A stretch of 9,733 nucleotides of DNA, taken from contig SLNF01000126.1 of the NCBI GenBank assembly GCA_007133145.1, positions 1-9,733 of the forward strand, given 5' to 3'. The position numbers and the translations under genes are program-made. Shown here piece by piece: positions 1 to 6,923 of this stretch. Position 1 is the stretch's first letter. Each line of letters begins with the position of its first letter. This stretch comes from Nitriliruptorales bacterium. GTDB taxonomy: Bacteria > Actinomycetota > Nitriliruptoria > Euzebyales > Egibacteraceae. The notes under the pieces are model-generated. The model did no database searches. It was not told the DNA's origin and saw only the letters and a list, made by a program, of their open reading frames with translations.

Positions 1-316
1 CGACCAGGTCTTCCCCGCCGCGCGCCGGCAACGCTGCCTCGTCCGCGCAAGGAACACCGTCGCCAAGGTCTCCGAGGTCGACCAGGACGCGGTCCGCGGC
101 GACTTCTGGGAGATCTTCGACATCGGCGACGACATCGAGCCGGGTGACCCGGCGGTTGCCAGGGCCCACCGTCGCGCGCGGCAGTTCGCGGCCACCTGGG
201 GCAAGGCCTACCCCGGCGCGGTCTCGTGTGTCACCGACGGCTTCGACGAGCTCGCCGCCCACCTGCACCACCCGCGCGCGCACTGGCGCAGGGTGCGCCA
301 CTCCAACCTCATACTG
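1..316 (+). pseudogene. IS256-family (mutator-type) transposase, 3' fragment, broken
   Basis: Reading from base 2, the first ~105 codons match the C-terminal half of actinobacterial IS256-family transposases. Visible landmarks are FPAARRQRCLVRARN (the family signature around Q-R-C), DFWEIFDIGDD, YPGAVSCVTDGFDEL and HWRRVRHSNLI. These are DDE transposases that cut and rejoin element ends. The reading frame leaves the window at the left edge, so the 5' part is not visible. In intact relatives the SNLI motif is followed directly by E-R-T-F, whose Glu is the third catalytic residue. Here SNLI is followed by LVNRPEGWG, and all similarity stops at about base 314. The His normally found in the Q-R-C-x-x-H signature also appears to be missing (CLV-RARN instead of CLIHRARN). 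The frame runs on open to base 697, but that part is unrelated sequence. The copy should be inactive. No terminal inverted repeat or target duplication was found. Confidence 0.85.
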
Positions 317-329
317 GTTAACCGGCCAG

Positions 330-466
330 AGGGCTGGGGGCCGGCGCAGGTTGCGCCGGATCGGGAGCACCAGGTCCGCTGCGACCATTGCCTGCCCGTC
401 GTCGAACCCGCCGTGGACCGGTCCAGCAGCGGCGATGCCCGACGCCTGCGGGCCGGTGGTCACCAC
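330..466 (-). pseudogene. Possible N-terminal remnant of a second transposase (IS1380-like)
   Basis: On the minus strand, one frame starting at GTG 466 or 463 reads through about 45 codons with mostly G or C in third positions. It contains FDDGQAMVAADLVLPI at about 409-362. This resembles the FDDP...AVAxAGLVLPA stretch near the start of some actinobacterial IS1380-family transposases as I remember them. After roughly RRNLRR the resemblance stops, and the frame then runs antisense into the IS256 fragment. If real, two broken transposases meet tail to head at about 314-330. The match is short and from memory, and open frames are easy to find by chance at this GC content, so this is a weak call. 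Confidence 0.25.
341..359. repeat. Perfect inverted repeat, 8-bp stem, 3-nt loop
   Basis: CCGGCGCA is followed by GGT and then by its exact complement TGCGCCGG. It lies 27 bases past the point where the IS256 transposase similarity ends. It could be a folded element-end or terminator-like structure, or chance in GC-rich DNA. There is no T-run on either side, so it is not a typical intrinsic terminator. Confidence 0.5.
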
Positions 467-569
467 TCGACGCCCCGCTGGGCGGGAACGACATCATCAC
501 GGGCCGGGCAGCGCGCTCGGGTCGGTCCCTCGAGCGCTCCGCGTCCGCCGCGGGGTGGATCGAAGCTCA

Positions 570-588
570 GGCCGCCCCGACCGCGGCC
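570..588 (-). terminator. Weak candidate stem-loop after the rbs operon
   Basis: GGCCGC and GCGGCC form a 6-bp GC-only stem around a 7-base loop, about 40 bases past the rbsD stop codon. A second short stem (ACGCC/GGCGT, 589-602) sits beside it. No T-tract follows on the minus strand, so this is only a positional candidate for the end of the rbs transcript. Many actinobacterial terminators lack a T-tract, which is why I list it. Confidence 0.2.
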
Positions 589-626
589 ACGCCTCGCGGC
601 GTCGCGAATCCGCCGCCGCGCGACCC

Positions 627-1073
627 CTACCGCCCCGCCGACCTCGACCGTCGGCGCAGGGGCTCACCCGCCAGCGCGTCGAAGTCGACGCCGCTGACGA
701 GCAGCACGTTGGCGAACGGCCGCACCTCGCCGGTGCGCACGATCGCGCGCGCACCGGCGGAGCGCATCTTGAGGCCGGCATGGTCGACCCACGTCACGGC
801 TGCCTCAGGCAGCCGCTCGGCCAGGGCAGTGACGAGCCACGGCGCCTGCTCGGCGGTCTCCGACGCCAGCACGTACCCCTCGACGCGCAACTCCTCGAGC
901 ACCGCGTCGAGCACGTCGAGCAGCGCCGGCTCGCCGGGCGCGAACGCGAGGTCGACGCGTTCCACGCCCGCTGGTACCGGCAGCCCCGCATCGCAGAGCC
1001 CGACGAGATCGGTGTGCCCGGTCTCGGCGAGCACCCGAGCGAGTTGGGGGTGCAGGACACCGTGGTCCTTCAT
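627..1073 (-). CDS. rbsD: D-ribose pyranase RbsD
   Basis: Cytoplasmic mutarotase that interconverts the pyranose and furanose forms of D-ribose, supplying the form ribokinase uses. The 148-residue product is slightly longer than the usual 130-139 because of an Arg/Ser-rich tail. Family landmarks visible: GHTD with His20, CDAGLPVP with Asp28, DHAGLK with His98, and IVRTGE...ANVLLVSGV near residues 111-129. The position normally occupied by Tyr120 (P-Y-A-N) is Phe (P-F-A-N); Asn122 is kept. I chose ATG at 1073 rather than the GTG three bases upstream: AGGAG sits 5 bases before the ATG but only 2 before the GTG, and this start puts the key His at position 20 as in E. coli. The ATG shares one base with the rbsK stop codon (TGATG), so translation is probably coupled. 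It is the last gene of the operon. Confidence 0.93.
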   Translation of the reverse strand: MKDHGVLHPQLARVLAETGHTDLVGLCDAGLPVPAGVERVDLAFAPGEPALLDVLDAVLEELRVEGYVLASETAEQAPWLVTALAERLPEAAVTWVDHAGLKMRSAGARAIVRTGEVRPFANVLLVSGVDFDALAGEPLRRRSRSAGR

Positions 1074-2029
1074 CACGTCTCCTCGAGGTGAACGAGCGCG
1101 GCGACGACCTCGTCGCGCGTGGGCAGCGACGGCTGGGCGCCGTGCCGCGTCGTGGCGAGTGCGGCGGCGGTGTTGGCGTAGGCCGCCGCGTCGGTGAGCG
1201 AGGCGCCCGCCACGAGCCTGACGGTGAGCGCCGCGCAGAACGCATCCCCGGCAGCCGTCGCGTCGACGGCGTCGACGCTCCTGGCCGGGATGGGCGTGAC
1301 CGTCTCGCCCTCGACGACGAGGCTGCCATCGGCACCGAGGGTCACGACGATCGCTCGGGGCCCTTCGATTCGGCGGGCGAGCGCGACGACCTCCTCGGTC
1401 GCGGTCGGTTCCTGCTCGACTCCCGCGAGCAGGGCGAGCTCGCTGCGGTTGGGGACAAGCACGTCGGTGCGGGCAAGCACCTCGGCGGGAAGGTCGGCCG
1501 CCGGGGCAGGGTTGAGGACGACGGTTCCCCGCGCGGCCGCGACCGCCGCGGCGACGGTGTCGAGGGGGACCTCGAGTTGGACGAGGAGCGCGGTGGCCTC
1601 GGCGAGTACCACCCCGGCGGCTTCGACGTGGCGGGGCTCGAGGCGACTGTTGGCCCCGGGGCTCACCACGATCGTGTTCTCGCCGTCCTCAGCGACGACG
1701 ATGAGGGCGATGCCGCTCGGTGCGTCCGGGTCGGCACCGAGCGCGGTCACGTCGACGCCGTCGGCGGTGAGCGCCCGGGTGAGCGCCTGCCCGGGGTCGT
1801 CGGTGCCGACCCGGCCGACGAACGCCGTCGGCGCGCCGAGTCGGGCGGCGGCGACCGCCTGGTTCGCGCCCTTACCGCCGGGCACCTGGGCGTGGTCGCC
1901 GCCGATCACCGTCTCCCCCAGACGGGGGTGACGCGGGACGCCGACGACGATGTCGAGGTTGGCACTGCCGACGACCGCGACCGCCCCGAAGGGCGCGTCA
2001 CGGTCGTCGGGTGCGGCTTGGTGGGCCAC
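1073..2029 (-). CDS. rbsK: Ribokinase RbsK (PfkB family)
   Basis: Phosphorylates D-ribose with ATP to D-ribose-5-phosphate in the cytoplasm, the step that commits imported ribose to the pentose phosphate and nucleotide pathways. At 318 residues it is normal length. Features: GSANLDIV near residue 21 (sugar-contacting Asn24 and Asp26), the first PfkB signature GGKGANQAVAAARLG at 51-65, LEVP at 152-155, NPAP at 173-176, VPNRSE at 192-197, and the second signature DATAAGDAF at 256-264 with the catalytic base Asp262. The second residue of that last motif is Ala, where Thr is common. The GTG start at 2029 lies 9 bases after the rbsB stop codon, with only a weak AGGG ribosome site. About 13 extra residues precede the usual N-terminus, with no better start codon visible. 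Pairing with rbsD supports ribose over other sugars. Confidence 0.95.
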   Translation of the reverse strand: MAHQAAPDDRDAPFGAVAVVGSANLDIVVGVPRHPRLGETVIGGDHAQVPGGKGANQAVAAARLGAPTAFVGRVGTDDPGQALTRALTADGVDVTALGADPDAPSGIALIVVAEDGENTIVVSPGANSRLEPRHVEAAGVVLAEATALLVQLEVPLDTVAAAVAAARGTVVLNPAPAADLPAEVLARTDVLVPNRSELALLAGVEQEPTATEEVVALARRIEGPRAIVVTLGADGSLVVEGETVTPIPARSVDAVDATAAGDAFCAALTVRLVAGASLTDAAAYANTAAALATTRHGAQPSLPTRDEVVAALVHLEET

Positions 2030-2038
2030 GCCGGCGCC

Positions 2039-3058
2039 CTAGTCGAGGAACTCGCCGACGTTGTCGGCGGTGACGAGCTCCACCTCGACGGGGATCTCGG
2101 CCTCGACGTCCTCACCGGCAGCAACGGCAGCGGCGGACTCCACGCCGAGCTGCCCCATGAGGAACGGCAGCTGCGCGATCGTCCCGGCCATACGGCCTTC
2201 GTCGATCGCGACGAGTGCGTCGTCGGTCGCGTCGAACCCGACGATGACGAGGTCCTCGAGGACCCCGGCGGCCTCGGCGGCCTCGACCGCTCCGAGCGCC
2301 ATCTCGTCGTTCTGCGCGAACATCCCGGCGACGTCGGGGTTGGCCTGCAGGACGTCCTGGGCGACGCTGAAGCCCTCGTCGCGGCTGAAGTTCGCAGTGA
2401 CGCTCGTCGCCAGCTCGATCGCATCGGCGTCGTCGAGGGCGAGCTCGAAGCCCTCCCCACGGTCGCGTGCCGCCGAGGTGCCGGGGACACCCTCCAACTG
2501 GGCGACCTCGCCCTCGTCGCCGAGCTCGGAGAAGAGGAACTCACCAGCGAGCTGCCCGCCGAGCACGTTGTCGGACGCGATGTGGGTGACGACCTCGCCG
2601 CCTTCCACGCCACGGTCGACGGTGACCACGGGGATCCCCGCGGCGTTCGCGTTCTCGACCGCGGCGACGGCCGCGTCGCTGTCGACGGGGTTGATGACGA
2701 TGACGTCGACCTCCTGAGTGACGAAGTCCTGCAGGTTGTCGGCTTCGGTCTGGGCGTCGTCCTGCGCGTCGCTCACGATGACGGTGACCCCGCTGGCGGC
2801 GGCGGCGTCCTCCGCGCCGTCGGCGAGCGTCACGAAGAAGGGGTTGGCCAGCGTCGAGATCGACATGCCGACGACGATGTCGTCGTCAACGGCGACGTCC
2901 TCGTCGGGCTCCTCCTCGTCCTCGACGTCCTCGACGTCGTCGACGTCGTCGACGTCGTCCTCGGGCTCGTCGGCCGCGTCCTCGGCGCACGCGGCGACGG
3001 ACAGGGCGAGGGCGGCGATCAGCGCGAGTAGCCACCGCAACGAAGTGGTTCGGCTCAT
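2039..3058 (-). CDS. rbsB: Ribose ABC transporter substrate-binding lipoprotein RbsB
   Basis: Captures ribose outside the membrane and delivers it to RbsC. The 339-residue protein has a signal peptide (1-23) with lipobox V-A-A-C, so Cys24 should be lipid-anchored. Next comes a very acidic linker (about 26-60, largely Asp and Glu) and then a periplasmic-binding-protein type 1 fold. Residues matching the E. coli ribose pocket are present: N72 and F74/F75 (ANPFF), D148-R149 (TVDRG), R198 (TSAARDRGEGF), F224 (ANFSRDEG), N250 (AQNDEMALGA), D276 (GFDATDD) and Q296 (TIAQLP). This supports ribose rather than galactose, xylose or AI-2. The ATG at 3058 has a good ribosome site (AAGGAAG, 3063-3069). A 153-bp hairpin-containing gap separates it from rbsC, which may help set the higher expression binding proteins usually need. 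Confidence 0.95.
   Translation of the reverse strand: MSRTTSLRWLLALIAALALSVAACAEDAADEPEDDVDDVDDVEDVEDEEEPDEDVAVDDDIVVGMSISTLANPFFVTLADGAEDAAAASGVTVIVSDAQDDAQTEADNLQDFVTQEVDVIVINPVDSDAAVAAVENANAAGIPVVTVDRGVEGGEVVTHIASDNVLGGQLAGEFLFSELGDEGEVAQLEGVPGTSAARDRGEGFELALDDADAIELATSVTANFSRDEGFSVAQDVLQANPDVAGMFAQNDEMALGAVEAAEAAGVLEDLVIVGFDATDDALVAIDEGRMAGTIAQLPFLMGQLGVESAAAVAAGEDVEAEIPVEVELVTADNVGEFLD
2921..2956 (-). repeat. Four tandem 9-bp repeats inside rbsB
   Basis: Plus-strand unit [C/G]TCGACGTC is repeated four times without gaps. In the rbsB frame each copy encodes D-V-D or D-V-E, forming part of the acidic linker between the lipid-anchored cysteine and the sugar-binding domain. Because the unit is a multiple of three, copy-number change would alter linker length without a frameshift. 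Confidence 0.85.
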
Positions 3059-3062
3059 GGTG

Positions 3063-3070
3063 CTTCCTTT
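3063..3070 (-). promoter_or_regulatory. rbsB ribosome binding site
   Basis: On the minus strand AAAGGAAG lies 4 bases before the rbsB ATG, with GGA 6-8 bases from the start. It fixes the rbsB start and is one of the clearest ribosome sites in the operon. Its proximity to the 3078-3093 hairpin means that structure could influence access to it. Confidence 0.6.
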
Positions 3071-3077
3071 CGCTGGG

Positions 3078-3119
3078 TCCGGCTTCTGCCGGATCGGGAG
3101 ACCCGACCGCGCGGGTCGG
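3078..3119 (-). other. Two hairpins in the rbsC-rbsB gap
   Basis: The 153-bp gap (3059-3211) contains two inverted repeats. TCCGGC/GCCGGA (3078-3093) has a 4-base loop, and CCGACC/GGTCGG (3103-3119) has a 5-base loop. In the transcript they sit just upstream of the rbsB ribosome site. Such structures between channel and binding-protein genes often act as RNA-stability or processing elements that raise binding-protein yield; that role here is inference. There is no T-run, so they do not look like a standard terminator. I see no convincing promoter in the gap. Confidence 0.45.
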
Positions 3120-3211
3120 ACGGGTGAGGGGGACGGTCGCGGCGGTCGCCGACGAGGGCGCCCACGACCGCCTGGGTCCTACAGCGGGAACACAGCCGTG
3201 ATCGCACCTGC

Positions 3212-4333
3212 TCAGTCCTCCCGGTTGCGCAGGGTGTCGGTCATCACCGCACCGGCGATCACCGCACCGATCACGATGGACTGCCAGAACGAGGACACCC
3301 CGAGGAGATTGAGCCCGTTGCGGATCACGCCGATGATGAGCGCGCCCACGAGCGTGCCCGTCACCGTCCCGCTGCCACCGGTGAGGCTCGCCCCGCCGAT
3401 CACGACCGCGGCGATCACGTCGAGCTCGAGGGTGAACCCCGCGTTGGGCTGCGCGGAGTTGAGGCGGGCGGTCAGCAGCAGCCCTCCGAGGGCCGCGAGC
3501 GCGCCCGAGACCGTGTAGACCTTGAGCTTCGCGCGGCGCACGTTGATGCCCGACAGCCGCGCGACCTCTTCATTGCCGCCGATCGCGTAGAGGGCGCGGC
3601 CGGTCGGACGGTAGCGCAGGAACAGCCAGGCAAGGACGTAGAGCAACGCGACGAGCAGCACCGAGAAGGGGATGACCCCGAACAGGTCGTAGGTGGCGAT
3701 GAGCCGGAACCAGTCGGGGTAGCCCGAGATCGGCTGACCTTCGGTGATGACGAGCGCGGCGCCGCGGGCCATCGACAGCATCGCGAGCGTCGCGATGAAC
3801 GGGGGGAGTCGGCCGTAGGTGATGAGCAGGCCGTTCACGCCACCGGCGGCCGCGCCGACCGCGATCCCAGCGACGATCGCCACGCCCATCGGCAGCCCGG
3901 CCTCGGCGAACGTCCACCCCGCCACCGCCCCGCCGAGGGCAAGCACCGAGCCGACCGAGAGGTCGATGCCGCGGGAGATGATGACGAGCGTGCCGCCGAT
4001 CGCGAGCGTGGCGAGCACGGAGATCTGCTGGAGCACGTTGAAGAGGTTGTTCACTGACAGGAACGCCGGAGAGAGCACCGAGAGGACGGCGACGAGCAGC
4101 AGGAGACCGATGAGCGGTCCACCGGAGCTGGGCAGCCGGGCGGTGAGCCGGCGCAGCCATCGGTCCCCGCGCGCGGTGTCGTCGACGTCGGCGGTCTTCG
4201 CGTCGACCTCGGCGGGCGAATCCTGTCCTGGGGTCGCGTCGCGTGCGCCAACCTCGCCTTGCCCGCCGTGGGCCTCGTCCACGGCGGAGCCCTCCTCGGA
4301 GGGGTTGCGTGGGTCAGGTCCTTCCTCGGTCAT
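3212..4333 (-). CDS. rbsC: Ribose ABC transporter permease RbsC
   Basis: Integral membrane channel of the ribose importer (BPD_transp_2 family), working with RbsA and RbsB. At 373 residues it is about 50 longer than E. coli RbsC (321). The excess is a hydrophilic, acidic N-terminal tail (about 1-57) expected on the cytoplasmic side. After a basic patch (RWLRRLTARL), the hydrophobic core starts near residue 73. Family landmarks: SRGIDLSVGSVLALGGA at 120-136, YGRLPPFIATLAML at 173-186, and the coupling-loop region GGNEEVARLSGINV at 252-265 that contacts the ATPase. TLVGALIIGVIRNGLNLLGV at 327-346 is also typical. The ATG at 4333 follows the rbsA stop by 2 bases and has GAAGGGG 5 bases upstream, so the tail is probably translated. 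Confidence 0.95.
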   Translation of the reverse strand: MTEEGPDPRNPSEEGSAVDEAHGGQGEVGARDATPGQDSPAEVDAKTADVDDTARGDRWLRRLTARLPSSGGPLIGLLLLVAVLSVLSPAFLSVNNLFNVLQQISVLATLAIGGTLVIISRGIDLSVGSVLALGGAVAGWTFAEAGLPMGVAIVAGIAVGAAAGGVNGLLITYGRLPPFIATLAMLSMARGAALVITEGQPISGYPDWFRLIATYDLFGVIPFSVLLVALLYVLAWLFLRYRPTGRALYAIGGNEEVARLSGINVRRAKLKVYTVSGALAALGGLLLTARLNSAQPNAGFTLELDVIAAVVIGGASLTGGSGTVTGTLVGALIIGVIRNGLNLLGVSSFWQSIVIGAVIAGAVMTDTLRNRED

Positions 4334-4335
4334 GG

Positions 4336-5817
4336 CTACCCCTTCACGGCGAGTCGCATGACGGTCTGCTCATCGGCCTCCGCCCGCGGCACCTCTCCGG
4401 TGCGACGGCCCTTCGCGAGCACGACGACCCGGTGGGCGATGCCGAGCACCTCGGGCAGCTCCGAGGAGATCACGATGATCCCCACCCCCTGGGCGCACAG
4501 CCGGTGGATGATCTGGTAGATCGCCTGCTTCGCGCCGACATCCACGCCCCGGGTGGGTTCGTCGAAGATGACGATCCGGGGTCCGCGCGGAAGCCACTTG
4601 GCGACGACCACCTTCTGCTGGTTGCCGCCCGAGAGGGTGCGGGCCGATTGCTCCGGGCGCCCGCGCAGGTCGACCTCACCGGCGAGCAGTGCGGAGAGTC
4701 TCGAGAGCGCAGCGGGGCGGACGACACCCGCGCGCGTCTCCTGCTCGAGCGAGGGCAGCGTCACGTTGTCGCGCACGAGCAGATCGAGCACGAGCCCCTG
4801 GTCCTTGCGGTCCTCGGGTACGAGCACGATGCCGTGGCCGATCGCCTGCTCGGGGCTGCGGACCCGGATGCGACGCCCGTCGAGGGAGAACGTGCCGCGG
4901 TCGGCCCGGTCGGCGCCGGCGATGACCCGGGCTACCTCGGTGCGGCCCGCCCCCACGAGCCCGGCGATCCCGACGATCTCACCCGCGTGCACGGTGAACG
5001 ACACGTCCTCGAACGCCCCGGCGCGCGTGAGCCCCTCCACGCGGAGCACCTCGGCGCCCACGGTCGCGGGCGGCTCGGGGTACTTGCGGGTGACCTCCCG
5101 CCCCACCATCGCACGGACGATCTCCTCGGAGGCGACGTCGCCGTGGTCCCACATGACGACCCGTCGTCCGTCGCGCAGCACGACGACGGAGTCGCCTACC
5201 CGGGGAACCTCCTCGAGGCGGTGGGAGATGTAGACGAACGCGACGCCCTCGGCGGCGAGCTCGTCGATGAGCGTGAAGAGCACCTCGGCGTCCTGCTGTG
5301 ACAGGCTCGCGGTCGGCTCGTCGAGGATGAGCAGCGCCGCGTCGAGGGAGAGCGCCTTGGCGATCTCCGCCTTCTGGCGCACCGCGACCGAGAGCTTGCC
5401 CACGGGGGTGTCGGGGTCGAGGTCGCCGAGGCCGACGCGGGTGAGCTGCTCGTGCGCGGCCCGCCGCAGCGCGGGGTAGTCGACCATGCCGCGTGCGAGC
5501 GGGAGGCGGCCGAGGAAGATGTTCTCGGCGACCGAGAGGCCGAGCAGGAGGTTGGTCTCCTGGTGGACCATCCCGATGCCGGCGTCGATCGCATCGGCGG
5601 GACGCTGCGGGGTGTACGGCTCGCCCCGCAGGCGCAGCTCGCCCGCGTCGGGCTGGTGCACGCCCGAGAGGAGCTTGACGAGGGTGGACTTGCCGGCGCC
5701 GTTCTCGCCGAGCAGGGCGATGACCTCCCCACGGCGCACGGTGAGGTCGACCTCGTCGAGCGCGCGGATGCCGGGGAAGTCCTTCGTGAGCCCGCGGGCT
5801 TCGAGCAGAGCGGTCAT
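4336..5817 (-). CDS. rbsA: Ribose ABC transporter ATP-binding protein RbsA (two fused ATPase domains)
   Basis: Powers ribose import through RbsC. The 493-residue protein is a tandem ATPase of normal family length. Domain 1: Walker A GENGAGKST (37-45), Q-loop Gln86, signature LSVAVRQ (142-148), Walker B LLILDEPT (162-169) and H-loop His199. Domain 2: degenerate Walker A GLVGAGRTE (286-294) lacking the usual Lys, canonical signature LSGGNQQ (395-401), Walker B IVIFDEPTRGVDVG (415-428), and Ser-Ser where the H-loop His would be (451-452). This asymmetry, with one competent and one degenerate site, is usual for RbsA and MglA relatives. The ATG at 5817 overlaps the repressor stop codon by 4 bases (ATGA) and has AGGAGG 5 bases upstream (5823-5828), inside the end of the repressor gene. 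That indicates translational coupling. Confidence 0.96.
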   Translation of the reverse strand: MTALLEARGLTKDFPGIRALDEVDLTVRRGEVIALLGENGAGKSTLVKLLSGVHQPDAGELRLRGEPYTPQRPADAIDAGIGMVHQETNLLLGLSVAENIFLGRLPLARGMVDYPALRRAAHEQLTRVGLGDLDPDTPVGKLSVAVRQKAEIAKALSLDAALLILDEPTASLSQQDAEVLFTLIDELAAEGVAFVYISHRLEEVPRVGDSVVVLRDGRRVVMWDHGDVASEEIVRAMVGREVTRKYPEPPATVGAEVLRVEGLTRAGAFEDVSFTVHAGEIVGIAGLVGAGRTEVARVIAGADRADRGTFSLDGRRIRVRSPEQAIGHGIVLVPEDRKDQGLVLDLLVRDNVTLPSLEQETRAGVVRPAALSRLSALLAGEVDLRGRPEQSARTLSGGNQQKVVVAKWLPRGPRIVIFDEPTRGVDVGAKQAIYQIIHRLCAQGVGIIVISSELPEVLGIAHRVVVLAKGRRTGEVPRAEADEQTVMRLAVKG

Positions 5818-6827
5818 CGCCGCCTCCTGCGTGTCGAGTCCCGGGCGATGAGGGTCGGGGGCAGGACCTCCTCGCGGGTCGGGCCCGGCTCACCGACGAT
5901 GCGGGCCTCGAGCAGGGCCGACGCCCGCTCGGCGAGCTCGTCGAGCGGTTGGCGGACGGTCGTGAGCGTCGGGGACGACAGCTGCGCGAAGCCGACATCG
6001 TCGAACCCGGTGACCGCGACGTCGTGCGGGACCGACACGCCCCGGTCGGTGAGCGTGGCGACGACGCCGAGCGCGATGAGGTCGTTGCCGCAGACGACGG
6101 CGTGCGGCAGCGGGCCGTGGGCGAGGAGCTGCGCGGCGGCCTCACGTCCCCAGTCGACGGTGAAGGCGCCGAGCATGGCCGGCTGCTCATCACGCACCCG
6201 ACCGTCGCGGGTCGCCCTGCGGTAGGCCTCATCGCGGGCGCGGGCGACCGAGTCGAGGGGTGAGGCGCTCACGAACCGGGTCTGCGGCGCGGGGCCGAGC
6301 TCATCGGCGAGGTGGTCGAGGACGAGGTCGATACCTGCGCGCTGGTCGATGCGGACGACGTCGGCGTCGACGCCGTGCGCCGCGCGGTCGAGGAACACGA
6401 CCGGCACGCGCTCGCCCACCACGGACGCTGCCGCGCCGCTGTCACGCTCGCTCACCGGCGCGAGGAGCATCCCGTCGATGCCGTAGTCGGCGAGGCGGGT
6501 CATCACCCGCGCCTCGAGTGCCGTGTCGTCCTCGGCGTCGGCGACGAGCACGGTGCGGTCGTGGGTCTGCAGATGCCGCGACGCCGCCTGCATGAGCGCC
6601 GCGAAGAAGGGATTGCCGGCCTGGGGGACGACGAGCCCCACGATGTCGCTGCGCTGACGGCGCAGACCGCGGGCGAGGAGGTTCGCGCGATACCCGAGCT
6701 GCTCGGCCGCGACCCGCACCCGGCGCGCGAGAGCGACGTCGACATGCTGGGTGTCGTTGAGGACGCGGGATACCGTCGCAACGGACACGCCCGACCGCTC
6801 CGCGACATCCTGCAACCGAGGTTTCAC
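5814..6827 (-). CDS. rbsR: LacI-family transcriptional regulator of the rbs operon (RbsR-like)
   Basis: DNA-binding repressor, probably of its own operon, with ribose or a derivative as inducer. The 337-residue protein has an N-terminal LacI helix-turn-helix (about 4-24, with VSVATVSRVLN). Its hinge helix contains LARGL with Leu55, the residue that typically wedges into a central CG of the operator. A periplasmic-binding-like effector core follows (about 62-330; landmarks GNPFF at 71-75, CGNDLIALGV and GFDDV). The frame is open upstream to 7193, but GTG 6827 is clearly the start: GGAGGAG lies 6 bases before it, and the LacI domain begins at once. Upstream are a promoter and a palindrome of the expected LacI type. 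It is the first gene of the operon and overlaps rbsA. The specific ribose role is inferred from context. Confidence 0.9.
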   Translation of the reverse strand: MKPRLQDVAERSGVSVATVSRVLNDTQHVDVALARRVRVAAEQLGYRANLLARGLRRQRSDIVGLVVPQAGNPFFAALMQAASRHLQTHDRTVLVADAEDDTALEARVMTRLADYGIDGMLLAPVSERDSGAAASVVGERVPVVFLDRAAHGVDADVVRIDQRAGIDLVLDHLADELGPAPQTRFVSASPLDSVARARDEAYRRATRDGRVRDEQPAMLGAFTVDWGREAAAQLLAHGPLPHAVVCGNDLIALGVVATLTDRGVSVPHDVAVTGFDDVGFAQLSSPTLTTVRQPLDELAERASALLEARIVGEPGPTREEVLPPTLIARDSTRRRRR

Positions 6828-6833
6828 CCTGCA

Positions 6834-6840
6834 CTCCTCC
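6834..6840 (-). promoter_or_regulatory. Ribosome binding site that sets the repressor start
   Basis: GGAGGAG on the minus strand, 6 bases before GTG 6827. This near-perfect Shine-Dalgarno decides the start of the repressor gene against the much longer open frame that extends to 7193, which would run through the promoter itself. Confidence 0.8.
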
Positions 6841-6923
6841 GCGCGGACACCTCTCCACCCGGTGGTCCCGGCTGTCCATGGCGGCCCGGTGCTCCCAAAC
6901 CAGCGGAGATGCCTGATCCGCCT

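Noticed and set aside
144..1091. 315-codon plus-strand open frame over the IS debris and rbsD
   Set aside because: It runs in a different frame from the transposase and antisense to rbsD, with no recognisable domain.
1088..3031. 647-codon plus-strand open frame opposite rbsK and rbsB
   Set aside because: Its product is a Gly/Asp/Arg/Val-rich shadow of two well-recognised genes on the other strand. Long antisense frames are expected at this GC content, and it has no family resemblance.
4336..5817. Altered signature in the first RbsA ATPase domain (LSVAVRQ rather than LSGGQ-like)
   Set aside because: Signatures such as LSVAQxQ are common in the first domain of sugar-import ATPases of this family, so it is not a defect.
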